In this document: in pieces, positions 51,740 to 63,146 of the stretch
Layout: every line of letters begins with the position of its first letter
Numbering within the stretch: the stretch's first letter is position 1
Assembly: GCA_019187485.1 (NCBI GenBank)
Contig: JABAQR010000014.1
Coordinates: 94,697-158,696, forward strand
Direction: 5' to 3'
Length of the DNA: 64,000 bases
Source of the DNA: Lysobacterales bacterium
GTDB taxonomy: Bacteria; Pseudomonadota; Gammaproteobacteria; Xanthomonadales; SZUA-5
The notes under the pieces: generated by a model
Seen by the model: the letters and a program-made list of their open reading frames with translations, nothing else
Told to the model about the DNA's origin: nothing
Databases searched by the model: none
Program-made: the position numbers and the translations under genes

Positions 51740-52927
51740 GTGAACACTTCCAGCCAGACCACCGCCGCCGTCCGCGCTTCCATCGACAGCGACCGCGCCC
51801 ACGGCGCGATCGTCCCGCCGTTGGTACTGTCCAGCAATTTCAGCTTTCAGGGCTATGCCCAGCCGCGCCAATACGACTACACGCGCTCGGGCAATCCCAC
51901 CCGCGATGCGCTGGCGGGCGCGCTCGCAGAACTGGAGGGCGGTGCGGGCGCCGTCGTGACCTGTACCGGCATGGCCGCGGTCACGCTGGCACTGCAACTG
52001 GTGCCCGAAGGCGGTTTGCTGCTGGCGCCGCACGACTGCTACGGTGGCACCTGGCGGCTCTTCGATACCCTCGCGAAACGGGGTCGGTTCCGCCTGAAGC
52101 TGGTCGACCAGCGCGACCTCGCGGCGGTGCAGGCCGCCTTCGTCGATCAGGTCGACCTGCTGTGGATCGAGACCCCGAGCAATCCGCTGCTGCGGGTGGT
52201 CGACATCGCCGCGCTCGCCGCGATCGCACACCGGCACGGTGCGCGCGTACTCGCCGACAACACCTTCCTGTCGCCGGTCTGGCAACGCCCGCTGGAGCTC
52301 GGCGCCGACCTTGTGCTGCATTCGACCACCAAGTACCTCAACGGACATGGCGACGTCGTGGGCGGCGCGATCGTCGGCAAGGACCGTGCGACGCACGAGG
52401 AACTGGCGTGGTGGAATAACTGCCTCGGCCTCGGCGGCGCACCCTTCGACGCCTACCTGACCCTGCGGGGCGTGCGCACGCTCGCGGCGCGCTTGCGCGT
52501 GCACGGCGAGAACGCGATCGAACTGGCGCAGTTGCTGGACGCGCACGCAGCGGTGGAGCGGGTGTGCTTTCCCGGCCTCGCTGCCGATCCCGGCCACGCG
52601 CTCGCGGCGCGTCAGCAGCGTGGTTTCGGCGCGATGCTGAGCTTCGAGCTGGCGGGTGGCGAGGCGCAGGTGCGCGCCTTTCTCGACGGTCTGCGTTGCT
52701 TCTCGCTTGCGGAATCGCTGGGTGGCGTCGAGAGCCTGGTCGCGCACCCGGCGACGATGACCCACGCCTCGATGACCCCGGAGGCGCGCGCGGTGGCCGG
52801 CATCAGCGACCGCCTGTTGCGGCTTTCGGTGGGCATCGAGGACACCGCCGACCTCAAGGCCGACCTGCTGGCCGGACTCGACCGTGCCCTGCTGGCGGGG
52901 CGTGAGGGACTGCGTCGGGTGGCTTGA
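51740..52927 (+). CDS. metB: Cystathionine gamma-synthase / trans-sulfuration PLP enzyme (MetB-like)
   Basis: A 395-residue Cys/Met-metabolism PLP enzyme. Landmarks are YDYTRSGNPTRDALAGALAELEGG, the PLP lysine in HSTTKYLNGHGDVVGGAI and the late SLGGVESLVAHPATMTHA. The start is GTG 51740 with GGAG 6 bp upstream. The substrate (O-succinylhomoserine plus cysteine, or cystathionine cleavage) is hard to tell from sequence. The tandem met-boxes over its promoter favour the biosynthetic MetB role. Confidence 0.85.
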   Translation: MNTSSQTTAAVRASIDSDRAHGAIVPPLVLSSNFSFQGYAQPRQYDYTRSGNPTRDALAGALAELEGGAGAVVTCTGMAAVTLALQLVPEGGLLLAPHDCYGGTWRLFDTLAKRGRFRLKLVDQRDLAAVQAAFVDQVDLLWIETPSNPLLRVVDIAALAAIAHRHGARVLADNTFLSPVWQRPLELGADLVLHSTTKYLNGHGDVVGGAIVGKDRATHEELAWWNNCLGLGGAPFDAYLTLRGVRTLAARLRVHGENAIELAQLLDAHAAVERVCFPGLAADPGHALAARQQRGFGAMLSFELAGGEAQVRAFLDGLRCFSLAESLGGVESLVAHPATMTHASMTPEARAVAGISDRLLRLSVGIEDTADLKADLLAGLDRALLAGREGLRRVA

Positions 52928-53069
52928 GTCGGCTGCGAGTACGCTGGCAGACGTGCGCCGCGCCCGGCCGCCGCCATCGGGTACCCGGCGTGCTCCTGAA
53001 GGACATCGCCCCGCGGCGCCGCTTTTCAGCGACGACCCACGACGCCACCGTGGCGCCGTCGGCGACCCG

Positions 53070-54668
<1,599 letters not shown>

Positions 54669-54858
54669 GGGCGGGTACCGGCAAAAAGGGCGCGATTCTC
54701 GCATCTGGCGGGGTCTCGCTCCATCTCGAAACCGACCTCGTGAAGGCCGTCGGCGCAGGTCCCCGCGCATCGCTCCGCCGCGTTGACACATCTGCGCTTG
54801 CGTCTCGCAGCGCGCGGATAGTAACCTTTCGCCGGATTGTGGCCGACAGGGGTGTCCC

Positions 54859-57800
54859 ATGCTGAGTCCGACGAGTCGACTGTTCCTGGGCATCTGCCTC
54901 GCGCTTGCTGCCGCGCCCACGCTGCATGCCGAGCCGGGAGAGGACGGCAACGTCACGATCTCGAGCGGCACCGTGACGCTGAATGCTTACACGACGTTGA
55001 GCGCAGCGGTCGCGGCGAGCGCCACCACCTTCACGGTCACCAGCGCAGCCGCGCTGGCGCTGCCCGCCTGCGGCGGCGGCTGTTCCGCAACCGGCGAAAT
55101 CAACCCGACGCAGGCAGGCGGCGTCGGTGGCTTCGGGACCGCTTTGGCAGTCGGCGATCTGCTGATGATCTACCAGCCGCAGGAACTGAGCGGGACGGCG
55201 ACGACGACCAACGACCCGACCTTCGGTACGGTGACCGACCAGGGCCAGGCAGGGCTGTACGAGTTTGCTTACGTCAGCTCGGTGGCGGGCAGCACAATCA
55301 CCATCGTCGCCGATGGCAGCGGTGACCCGTGCACGGGCCTCAAGAACGCCTACGATGCCGGCGCGATGGTCATCCGGGTTCCGCAGTTGCGCAACCTGAC
55401 CATTACAGGCGGCTCGCTCGTCGCTCCTCCGTGGAACGGCTCCACCGGCGGCGTGGTTGCGCTGGACGTCCGCCCTGGCGTGCCGCAGTCCGGGACGCTG
55501 GCCAGTTGGGTGGCGGCGAACGGGACCGTGCAAATCAACGCAGCCAACGGCATCGATGTCACCGGACGGGGATTCCGGGGCGGGGAAGTCGAAGCACAGT
55601 CCGCGTCATCCGGGGTCGACATGACGACTTATCGTTCCAGCGCATGCGCAGACGGTGGGCGCAAGGGCGAGAGCATACTGGGCTGGGCGGGGGCCGGTAA
55701 TACTGGCGCTGCCGATTGCCACGCCTCGCCTCCGACGGGATCGTATGGCGGTGGAAACGCCTACGGCCGCGGCGCATTGGCCAACGGCGGAGGCGGTGGC
55801 AACTCCCACAATGCCGCCGGTGGCGGTGGCGCCAATGGCGGTGATAGTGGCGCCTGGAACGGGGCCGGCAATCCCGGCGCCGGATTCGATGCCGCCTGGT
55901 TCACCGAAGACGACACCGATGTGCCCAATTCGCAGCCCTTGGCCTGCGTCGACGCGGGTGGGCCTCCTGGCTGCGACACCCTGCGCACCAGTTCGGGTGG
56001 TGGGCGCGGGGGCTATACCTACGCCGCGTCCAATCAGGACGCGCTGACCTTGGGGCCTGGGGTTGCTGCTTGGGCTGGGAATCTGCGACGCAACCGTGGC
56101 GGCTTGGGTGGACGGCCGCTGGGCCGGGGCAGTGACCGGTTCTACTTTGGTGGCGGCGGTGGCGCCGGCGATGCCAACCGCCCCGCATCGGTCTCGGGTG
56201 GGAATGGTGGTGGACTGGTCTTCCTGATGGCGCAACGAGTGGTCAGCAGCGTGGTCGCGCCGGCGGTGGCGATCCGCGCCGATGGCGCCCCGGGAGGGGG
56301 AGATGCTGTGGCGGCTGCCAAAGACGCGCCGGGCGGCGGCGGTGGTGGCGGCACCATCGTGATGCAGGTGGCGAGGGAATTGATCGGGCGTTATCAGGCC
56401 GCTGGCGGCGTCGGTGGAAGTCAGACCAGTTCATCGGGTGCGGAATCCGAAGGCGGTGGCGGTGGTGGTGGCGGCGGTGTGATCGCGGCCTCCTGGTTGA
56501 CTGGTTCGCACTCGCTGCTGGTGCCCGGAGGCAGCAACGGGACTTCGAGCTCACCCTCGGTGACGGAGTTCCCCGCGAATGGCGGGACGGTCGGCGCCGC
56601 TGGCGAAGTCGTTTCCGCCCCCGGTGCCGCCAACGCGGTCTACCAATGTATGGTCGGCGACGGCGGCACCTTCACGACCGATGCCGGGCACGCCTATTTC
56701 AACGCCGCGCGCAACGTCGGTGCCGGCAGTCTCACCGTCGACTTCGTGTCCTCCTTCGAGCTCGGTCACGCGGCTTACTACCTGGAAGGCGAGCGCAACG
56801 GGCTCATCGAGCGCGCGTCCGCCATGATTCCGCGCACCCCGGGGGAAGCCGAGCGCGCCAAGGCCTACTCGGTCAACATCGCGGATCTGGGCTGGACCCG
56901 GCTGTGGCTCGTCGAAGTGGATGCGACTGGCCAATCGCATCGGCGCGGGCCTTTCGAACTCAATCGTCCCTACGGCAGCCGGCCCAGCAGTGCCGATCAC
57001 TACGACTGGACCGCAGCCCAGTCGGAGCATGCGCGGTACCTTCAGGCTGCGCCACGGGGGAATGCGGACGCCGCTTATCTGGAGGTCGCCCAGGCCGGGA
57101 TGCAGCGTGTGACGCACGAACAGTTGCTGGCGGCTGGTGTCGATCTTTCCGGAGCGCCGGCGGGCGAGATCGCCTTGTCGGATCGTCATGGTCCGGTGAT
57201 GCGCAGCGTGACCGGTGGTGCGAGTTTCGGGCCAGGCAGCGCAATCGAGTTCTACGGCGATCCTCAGCCCGACCTGCAGAAGAGCACGCACACCTATCTC
57301 GTCGAGCGCACCGACGACGCCGATCTCGTGCTCCCCATGCCTTTCTACGCTCAAGACGTGTCCACCGGTGGCTTCTACACACAGCCGAGCCCGGCACAGG
57401 CGGAAAGCCGTCACACGCCTTCGGGACACTACTACGATCCAGTTTCTCCCACCGACTCGCCCTGGTACATGTACGAGCTCTATGCCGAGCCCGGGTCGCC
57501 GGCCAATCGTTCCATGGCCATCGCCGCGCCCGGCGTGGTCGGTGGCGCCGGTACGATCCACCTCACGCTGAGCGGCTTCGTCGACTTGCCGGCTGCGGTT
57601 CTGCCGGACCACCACGTTCGGGTTTTCCTCAATAACACGCAGGTCGCGGATGAGCGATTCGATGGCATCGTGTCGCGGGTTCTTGACATACCGGTGACCA
57701 ATGTCCAGGCGAACAACACGGTGCGCGTGGAGCTCGTCGGAGACACCGGACAAGACTTCGACATGGTCGCCATTCACAAGCTGACGCTGCAGTACGCGAC

Positions 57801-59196
57801 CCAGGCGCAGCTCAGTGCGGGACGCTTCAGCGGATTCGGACTGGGCAGCGTTGGCGAACGCAGTGATCGCTTCTTCGCCGATGGCATGGGCGATGCAGTG
57901 TCCAACGAAGGCATCCCGGTCGAGCAGCAGGTCGTCATCGCCGGTCGCACCGCGAGTTCTCGTACTTTCATCATTGGCCCTCGCAGCGTCTCCGAGCTTG
58001 AAGCGGCACCGGACCGTGCCTTCAATGGCAGTCAGGCCTACTCTCCGGCGAGCCGTTTCTGGGTGGGTACCACCGCGCAAATGCTGGCGCCAGCGGTCAG
58101 CGCCGCCCCGGATCTGGAAGCTCTTCCGCAAGGGTCGGTTGATTGGCTCGCGATCAGCCATGGCATGTTCCTGCAGCAGGCAGAAGACTTGGCGGCGCAT
58201 CGCAGGACTCAGTCCCTGACTGCCGCCGTGGTCCCGGTCGAGCAGTTGTATCGCCGGTACACCGCCGGAAACGCGCATCCGGACGCGATTCGCAGCTTCC
58301 TTCGAGAGCATTCGGGTGAGCTGGATCTGCGCTACTTGGTCCTGTTTGGAGGTGGCAACTACAACTCCGTTGGTCTGCGCGGTGCGGGTGTTTCAACACT
58401 CAACCACGTCCCGACACAGTACGCACGCACCAATCGCTTCGTGAACTTCGCCCCCACGGACGCGCTTTACGGCGATCTGACGGGCGACCAGTTGCTGGAA
58501 TTTTCGGTGGGTCGCTTGCCGGTGCGAACGGTGGCGGAGGCGGAGGAAGCCGTGCGCAAGTTGATCGCCTACGAAACCCAGCCGGCTACCGGCAAGGCCC
58601 TGCTGTCGTCGGGCACCTACGACACGCCCAACACCTTCAGCTTCATGCAGTCGGTGGAGGATCTGGGTGATGCATTGCCGCTGAGCTGGCAGCAGTCGCG
58701 CGTGCACGTCGAAGCGCTCGGCTCCAATGCGGCGAGGACGGCTTTGTTGGACGCGATCAACCAGGGCAAGAGTGTCATCACCTACACCGGGCATTCTTCG
58801 CCGATCGCGTGGGATGAAGCCTCGGGCGGCCCGACACTGTTCAGCGTCGGCGATCTGTCCACGCTACCCGCGAATGTCAATCAGCCGATCCTGTTGCAGT
58901 TCGGTTGCTGGACAACCTACTTCGTTTCTCCGGTCGTCAACACACTGGGCAATACCTTCATGTTGACCGCCAATCGAGGAGCGTCGTCGGTCTTCGGTTC
59001 CACGGTGCTCCTGGATCAGCCGAATCACGACCGTCTGGGCGGCAATCTGGCGCCGCGCATGCAGGCGAACAGTCGGCTGGGTGACGTCATCGAAGAAGCG
59101 CGGCGCGATCTGGCGATTACAGAGGATCCGTTGGCCGGGACCGAAGTCCGGCTTGGCATCACCCTGCTGGGAGATCCGGCGAGTATCATCCGCTAA
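54859..59196 (+). CDS. Large secreted protein with C-terminal C25 (gingipain-like) cysteine peptidase domain
   Basis: A 1445-residue protein with a signal peptide ([17 protein letters not shown], cleavage near residue 24). Residues about 25-250 are beta-rich; about 250-560 are extremely glycine-rich (runs of up to nine glycines); about 620-1090 are further beta-rich modules. The C-terminus (about 1100-1445) resembles peptidase family C25: [29 protein letters not shown]...[13 protein letters not shown], the candidate catalytic His1312 in ITYTGHSS and Cys1350 in LQFGCWTT, 38 residues apart as the fold requires. It is exported and perhaps surface-bound. The gene ends 97 bp before the lasso-like precursor gene on the same strand, which may or may not be a functional link. 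Confidence 0.8.
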   Translation: MLSPTSRLFLGICLALAAAPTLHAEPGEDGNVTISSGTVTLNAYTTLSAAVAASATTFTVTSAAALALPACGGGCSATGEINPTQAGGVGGFGTALAVGDLLMIYQPQELSGTATTTNDPTFGTVTDQGQAGLYEFAYVSSVAGSTITIVADGSGDPCTGLKNAYDAGAMVIRVPQLRNLTITGGSLVAPPWNGSTGGVVALDVRPGVPQSGTLASWVAANGTVQINAANGIDVTGRGFRGGEVEAQSASSGVDMTTYRSSACADGGRKGESILGWAGAGNTGAADCHASPPTGSYGGGNAYGRGALANGGGGGNSHNAAGGGGANGGDSGAWNGAGNPGAGFDAAWFTEDDTDVPNSQPLACVDAGGPPGCDTLRTSSGGGRGGYTYAASNQDALTLGPGVAAWAGNLRRNRGGLGGRPLGRGSDRFYFGGGGGAGDANRPASVSGGNGGGLVFLMAQRVVSSVVAPAVAIRADGAPGGGDAVAAAKDAPGGGGGGGTIVMQVARELIGRYQAAGGVGGSQTSSSGAESEGGGGGGGGGVIAASWLTGSHSLLVPGGSNGTSSSPSVTEFPANGGTVGAAGEVVSAPGAANAVYQCMVGDGGTFTTDAGHAYFNAARNVGAGSLTVDFVSSFELGHAAYYLEGERNGLIERASAMIPRTPGEAERAKAYSVNIADLGWTRLWLVEVDATGQSHRRGPFELNRPYGSRPSSADHYDWTAAQSEHARYLQAAPRGNADAAYLEVAQAGMQRVTHEQLLAAGVDLSGAPAGEIALSDRHGPVMRSVTGGASFGPGSAIEFYGDPQPDLQKSTHTYLVERTDDADLVLPMPFYAQDVSTGGFYTQPSPAQAESRHTPSGHYYDPVSPTDSPWYMYELYAEPGSPANRSMAIAAPGVVGGAGTIHLTLSGFVDLPAAVLPDHHVRVFLNNTQVADERFDGIVSRVLDIPVTNVQANNTVRVELVGDTGQDFDMVAIHKLTLQYATQAQLSAGRFSGFGLGSVGERSDRFFADGMGDAVSNEGIPVEQQVVIAGRTASSRTFIIGPRSVSELEAAPDRAFNGSQAYSPASRFWVGTTAQMLAPAVSAAPDLEALPQGSVDWLAISHGMFLQQAEDLAAHRRTQSLTAAVVPVEQLYRRYTAGNAHPDAIRSFLREHSGELDLRYLVLFGGGNYNSVGLRGAGVSTLNHVPTQYARTNRFVNFAPTDALYGDLTGDQLLEFSVGRLPVRTVAEAEEAVRKLIAYETQPATGKALLSSGTYDTPNTFSFMQSVEDLGDALPLSWQQSRVHVEALGSNAARTALLDAINQGKSVITYTGHSSPIAWDEASGGPTLFSVGDLSTLPANVNQPILLQFGCWTTYFVSPVVNTLGNTFMLTANRGASSVFGSTVLLDQPNHDRLGGNLAPRMQANSRLGDVIEEARRDLAITEDPLAGTEVRLGITLLGDPASIIR

Positions 59197-59206
59197 AATC
59201 GTGGAC

Positions 59207-59234
59207 CCGTCGGGCGGATTGCTCCGCCCGACGG
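59207..59234 (+). terminator. Hairpin after the C25 peptidase gene
   Basis: A perfect 12-bp stem (CCGTCGGGCGGA with TCCGCCCGACGG) encloses a 4-nt loop, 10 bp after the stop codon. No T run follows, so it could be a terminator without the tail or an attenuator before the small peptide gene. Confidence 0.5.
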
Positions 59235-59293
59235 TCATCGACCAGTCGTTGGCCGGCTGCTGTCGAAGTGTAGAAACTCCTCAGGGGAACGCC

Positions 59294-59455
59294 ATGACAC
59301 AATCGAATGCCCAGCTCGAGCTCAGGGAACCGAAGCCGCCGTACCAGACGCCGCAGTTGCGACCGCTCGGCGACGTGCGCATGCTCACTTTGGGCGGATC
59401 GGCGGGTCGCGGCGACAGCGGATCGCCCGGCACGCAGCGGGTGATGCGTCTTTGA
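59294..59455 (+). CDS. Lasso-peptide-like precursor (leader plus 20-residue core)
   Basis: A 53-residue peptide; ATG 59294 follows AGGGGAA. Residues 17-32 match the lasso leader rule YxxPxLxxxGxxxxxT without exception (Tyr17, Pro20, Leu22, Gly26, Thr32). Thr32 would be at position -2 of a core starting at Gly34. Core position 8 is Asp41, correctly placed for a Gly1-Asp8 macrolactam, leaving a 12-residue tail ending VMRL. The core is Gly/Ser-rich and contains GRGDS. An asparagine-synthetase-like cyclase gene converges on it and an HPr-kinase-like gene follows. Function and final structure are not known. Confidence 0.75.
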   Translation: MTQSNAQLELREPKPPYQTPQLRPLGDVRMLTLGGSAGRGDSGSPGTQRVMRL

Positions 59456-59543
59456 TCTGATCCGGATTCGGACTTGTTAGGGCGTTGGAGGAACCGGACG
59501 CCCATCCACCACACCGATCGCAGTAGACCCAAACCAGTGCGGT

Positions 59544-61322
59544 TCAGTGGAGGCGCGCTTTCTGCCACAGTGACAAGCTAATCAAGTTCCAGCGCAGGTT
59601 CCAGCGGGAGTCGGGGTTCTCGACGCTGTCAGGATCGCAGCGCAGCAGCCAACCCGCCGACTCCATTCCCTCACGGGCCATCTGGTCCCACTTCTGCGAG
59701 TCTGCGCCAGTGCTTTCGTCCACGAAAGCGGTCAGGTCGGACGATTTGGGCCGCTCGAGGATTTCCGAGCGTAGGCAGCCGGCAAACGCGCGCCGCGGAA
59801 GCCACTTCCAGATTCCGCTCCTGAAGCTGAAGTCGCAGGGGAGCGACAGGCAGAACCGAACCAGCGGTGGGTCGCGAAACGGCATGCGAACCTCCATCCC
59901 GTGACGTTGTGCGAACCAGTTTTCGCCGCAGGCGTCAAAGGCCGCTCGCGCGTTCAGCACCTGATAAGCGTGCAAAGGTCGCGGAAATTCGCCACAGGCT
60001 GCGAGTTCCGCGTCCAGGCGTTGTCGGAGCTGCCGCGCCACGTCATCCTGCAAGTATTCCGTGTCCGTCCAGTAGTTCGGTTTTCCACTGGCGAGGCGCA
60101 GGCATTTGCGAATCCCACGATTGCGCCAGATGCCGGTCGCGCCGGAAGATGCGAGACTCCAACGGAAGTGAGACCACATGAACCTCCATCGTCGGTTCTT
60201 CCAGCCGTCGATCAGCCAATCGGCCGGATCCGCCCAAAGGTGGTCGCCAAAATTGCCGGAAAGCCAGACGTCAACTTTGCCGTCGACAAACTTCTGATAG
60301 GTCGTTTCCTTGATTTCGCGGAAGGGGCTGGCAACCGGCGTATCCGGGCAAGTGGGGCGAACACCTTGGCTGCTGAGCGGCCACAGCTCATCGGCCGCGA
60401 AACAAATGTGTTCGAGTCCCAATGCCGCCGCCTGAGTGGAGGCCAGGCTGGATTCATCGATGTCCGGCCAGTGATCCAGGCCGAAAGTAACCGCGAGTGG
60501 TCGGCGAGTGAAGTTTTTATCGGTGGCCGCCAGTGCCGCGCCGATAATCGAAGAATCGATTCCGGCGCTCATCGAAAGGCCGACGCGATCAGCACCTCGG
60601 ATCGCGAAACCGACCGCGTCCAGCATTCGATCACGAAATTCATCGACGATTTCCGCCTCGGTGCGAACACGCCAGGATTCGTCTGGAAGCAGGCTCGCGA
60701 GCGAGTCAGTCAGGCGTCCGTCCTGCCACCGCAATGTCTCCCCGGGCCGAAGGATTGCTATGTCGGCAAAGATCGTTCGCGCTGGGTCGGCCGGCTGGGA
60801 TACCAGGAAAGCGGCCAGGTATTGTTCGTCCAGCCTGTCGGACACCTCCGAATGCCCGACCAAGACATCTTCGCCGGAGGCAACGACGATGCCATCCGCA
60901 ATTCGGGCATATACGAGCTTGCGCTGGCCCAGAAGGTCGCGGGTCAAGCGCAGCCGACGCTCGAGCGGCAGGATTTCAAGTAAGGCACAGGGCGCCCGCA
61001 CTGAAGCCTGAGGAGCGGCATCAAGGCCTCCCCATCCCGGCGCCGCGTCCGCGGCTCTCCACAGGGCGTCGGAGTCCCTCACAGCTTCCGGTTCGGCCGC
61101 GCGGGTTGGTGCGACGAACAGTCGGGCGCCCGGAGCGCTGAGAGTGCGTCCGGGAAAGCGGCTGCGGGAGGCGGCGCGCGCCAGCATCGCATTCCAGTCC
61201 CGAGGGTCTGGTTGGTCTTGACGATGACTCAGCCAGGCCAGGAGAACTGCCATGCGGATGGTTCCGTCGGGCCGGAAAATGCCGTGGTGGGCTCCGAGCG
61301 TCAAGGACCGTGCTGGCGGCAC
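59544..61322 (-). CDS. Asparagine-synthetase-like lasso macrocyclase (McjC/C-protein type)
   Basis: About 592 residues. The C-terminal half has the ATP pyrophosphatase loop SMSAGIDSSIIG (about residue 250), DLTAFVDEST and the acidic helices of the asparagine synthetase synthase domain. The N-terminal half is the glutaminase fold without a catalytic N-terminal cysteine, as in lasso cyclases that adenylate the ring Asp/Glu instead of using glutamine. It converges on the precursor gene and is divergent from the kinase gene. The start is uncertain: GTG 61322 or TTG 61304 are the best in-frame options, with no strong ribosome site. No B1/B2 genes accompany it. Confidence 0.78.
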   Translation of the reverse strand: MPPARSLTLGAHHGIFRPDGTIRMAVLLAWLSHRQDQPDPRDWNAMLARAASRSRFPGRTLSAPGARLFVAPTRAAEPEAVRDSDALWRAADAAPGWGGLDAAPQASVRAPCALLEILPLERRLRLTRDLLGQRKLVYARIADGIVVASGEDVLVGHSEVSDRLDEQYLAAFLVSQPADPARTIFADIAILRPGETLRWQDGRLTDSLASLLPDESWRVRTEAEIVDEFRDRMLDAVGFAIRGADRVGLSMSAGIDSSIIGAALAATDKNFTRRPLAVTFGLDHWPDIDESSLASTQAAALGLEHICFAADELWPLSSQGVRPTCPDTPVASPFREIKETTYQKFVDGKVDVWLSGNFGDHLWADPADWLIDGWKNRRWRFMWSHFRWSLASSGATGIWRNRGIRKCLRLASGKPNYWTDTEYLQDDVARQLRQRLDAELAACGEFPRPLHAYQVLNARAAFDACGENWFAQRHGMEVRMPFRDPPLVRFCLSLPCDFSFRSGIWKWLPRRAFAGCLRSEILERPKSSDLTAFVDESTGADSQKWDQMAREGMESAGWLLRCDPDSVENPDSRWNLRWNLISLSLWQKARLH

Positions 61323-61448
61323 TGATGCGATCGGTTGGTCGAGCAGTCTAGCAACGATGATCGTGGTCGCGCCCAAGTCGGTGATACTCGGACAAGAGGC
61401 AGGTCGACCAGCCAGGCGCTGAAGGGCTCGAACCACCAGGGAGGATGT

Positions 61449-62249
61449 ATGAGATTCGTGACTGTGGCGGGTATCAGGGTCCCCGTCCGTCGCCATGACT
61501 GCGTGCCCGCACCCCAAGAGCTCCGAAGTACCAGGGTTGAAATACTGGAAACCGAACTCGACATGGGATTCCGCGAGCACGGTGCCGATTGCTGGCTGGA
61601 TCTGGGCGAGTTCGGCTGCTATCGACTCGACGATGCGGGCATCGGCATCGCCCGAGAGGCGGTGTCGGAGGCGTATGCGACGGAAGCGCTGATGGGCCCG
61701 GTACTCCTGCACGCGCTCGCGCGTCACGGCGTGTACGTGTTGCACGCGAGCGCGAGCACTTCTCCGCAGGGGCGCCTCTACGCGTTCATCGCGACGAGCG
61801 GGGTGGGCAAGTCGACGATCGCGCGGCATTCCGAAGCGCATGGCTGGAGCCGGGTCGCCGATGACCTGCTGCCGGTCCGACTCGCCGCGGGTGCGATCGA
61901 GGCGCGACCGCATTTGCCGCAGCCAAAGCTGGACGCCGCCTGCCAGTACCCACCCGGAGCGTCGGTTTCGCCGGAACTCGCCGGGATCGTGCAGCTTTCC
62001 CGCGGCCCGGCGCTCTCGTTGCGGAAGCTGGACGCTGGCGAACTGATGCGGCTCGTGATCGAGAGTACCGTCGCCAGTCGCACCTTCACCTCGGCCATGC
62101 TGGCGCGCCACCTGGCCTTCGCGCGCGGCGTTGCCGAATGCCTGTCCTCGGGACGGTTGCGGGGCTTTGCGTTGCAACTGGCGGATCGTCCCGGGGACGT
62201 CGATGCAGCCGTGTTCGAAGCCTTGCGGCAGCTCGAGGCCCAATCCTGA
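61449..62249 (+). CDS. HPr-kinase-like ATPase of the RiPP locus
   Basis: A 266-residue protein. Its C-terminal part has an HprK-type P-loop (ATSGVGKSTIARH, about residues 118-130) followed by WSRVADDLLPV. The N-terminal 100 residues are not recognisable. Homologues in lasso-peptide loci (for example PadeK) phosphorylate the precursor, usually on a C-terminal Ser. Here the precursor ends in Leu, so the target would be a core Ser (positions 3, 9 or 11) or something else. ATG 61449 follows GGGAGG closely. It differs clearly from the canonical HprK at 29280. Confidence 0.72.
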   Translation: MRFVTVAGIRVPVRRHDCVPAPQELRSTRVEILETELDMGFREHGADCWLDLGEFGCYRLDDAGIGIAREAVSEAYATEALMGPVLLHALARHGVYVLHASASTSPQGRLYAFIATSGVGKSTIARHSEAHGWSRVADDLLPVRLAAGAIEARPHLPQPKLDAACQYPPGASVSPELAGIVQLSRGPALSLRKLDAGELMRLVIESTVASRTFTSAMLARHLAFARGVAECLSSGRLRGFALQLADRPGDVDAAVFEALRQLEAQS

Positions 62250-62251
62250 TC

Positions 62252-62297
62252 TTCACGTCTTCACGATTTCCGACGTGCTAAGTTCACGTTTGTGAAG
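62252..62297 (+). promoter_or_regulatory. TTCACG repeats upstream of the OmpR-type regulator
   Basis: TTCACG occurs at 62252, 62260 and 62283, and an inverted GTGAA at 62292-62296, within the 70-bp gap before the regulator gene. Repeated half-sites of this kind are common operators of OmpR-family regulators, so autoregulation is possible. Confidence 0.3.
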
Positions 62298-62319
62298 ACG
62301 CTTAGCGCCGGAGGCGAGC

Positions 62320-63051
62320 ATGAACAAGCGCGAAGAACAGGCTGGTTTGATCCTGTTGATCGAGGACAATCGAGCAATTTCGGAGACGATCGGGGAGTTT
62401 CTCGAACGCCGTGGCTACTCGGTCGACTACGCCGGCGACGGCGTGACCGGCCTGCACCTGGCGGTCAGCAACGGCTACGACGTCATCGTGCTGGACTTGA
62501 TGCTGCCTGGCATGGATGGGCTGGACGTGTGCCGCAAACTGCGGCAGGAAGCGAAGCGCTCGACGCCGGTGCTGATGTTGACCGCGCGCGACACGCTGGA
62601 GGACAAGGTGACCGGACTCGACGCCGGCGCGGACGATTATCTGGTCAAGCCCTTCGAGATCAAGGAACTGGAGGCGCGCGTACGGGCGCTGATCCGGCGT
62701 GACCGGCGCCAGGTCAGCCAGGGCGTGCTGCGGGTCGGCGACCTCGTGCTCGACACCGCGACGCTGCGTCTCACGCGCGCCGGCAAGGACCTGCAGATCT
62801 CGCCGATCGGGCTCAAGCTGCTGACCATCCTCATGCGCGAATCGCCGCGTGTGGTGTCGCGACGCGAGATCGAACGCGAGGTCTGGGGCGACATGCTGCC
62901 CGACAGCGACACCTTGCGATCGCACCTGTACAACCTGCGCAAGGTCATCGACAAACCCTTCCAGCGCCAGTTGCTGCACACCATCCACAGTGCGGGCTAT
63001 CGGCTGGTGGATCTGGATAGAGAGTATTCATCCGACCACATTCGTGCTTGA
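62320..63051 (+). CDS. OmpR/PhoB-family response regulator (orphan)
   Basis: A 243-residue regulator. The receiver (residues 10-125) has the acidic pair in LIEDN, the phospho-Asp in VIVLDLMLPGMDG and Lys in YLVKPFE. The winged helix (about 145-235) has SPIGLKLLTILMRESPRVVSRREIEREVWG. ATG 62320 follows GGAGG. No histidine kinase gene is adjacent. The position after the kinase-like RiPP gene suggests it may control the lasso-like genes or the glycosyltransferase region to the right. Confidence 0.88.
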   Translation: MNKREEQAGLILLIEDNRAISETIGEFLERRGYSVDYAGDGVTGLHLAVSNGYDVIVLDLMLPGMDGLDVCRKLRQEAKRSTPVLMLTARDTLEDKVTGLDAGADDYLVKPFEIKELEARVRALIRRDRRQVSQGVLRVGDLVLDTATLRLTRAGKDLQISPIGLKLLTILMRESPRVVSRREIEREVWGDMLPDSDTLRSHLYNLRKVIDKPFQRQLLHTIHSAGYRLVDLDREYSSDHIRA

Positions 63052-63146
63052 CGAGATGATCGGGCGGGACTGGTTGCGGTGTTGCCGGCAGCCTAAAACC
63101 ACACGCAAACGATGAGGTTGTATGACGTTTGGAAGTCGGTCTGCCG

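Noticed and set aside
51660..51740. SAM riboswitch upstream of the MetB-like gene
   Set aside because: The leader from the likely start to the GTG is too short, and the repeats fit tandem 8-bp met-boxes rather than a SAM aptamer.
52928..53069. Small minus-strand frame between metB and prfC
   Set aside because: It is Arg/Pro-rich with no ribosome site and overlaps the convergent gene ends.
61335..61448. A small RRE/PqqD-like gene between the cyclase and the kinase
   Set aside because: The only open frame is a 5' extension of the kinase frame. It has no PqqD features and overlaps the cyclase start region.
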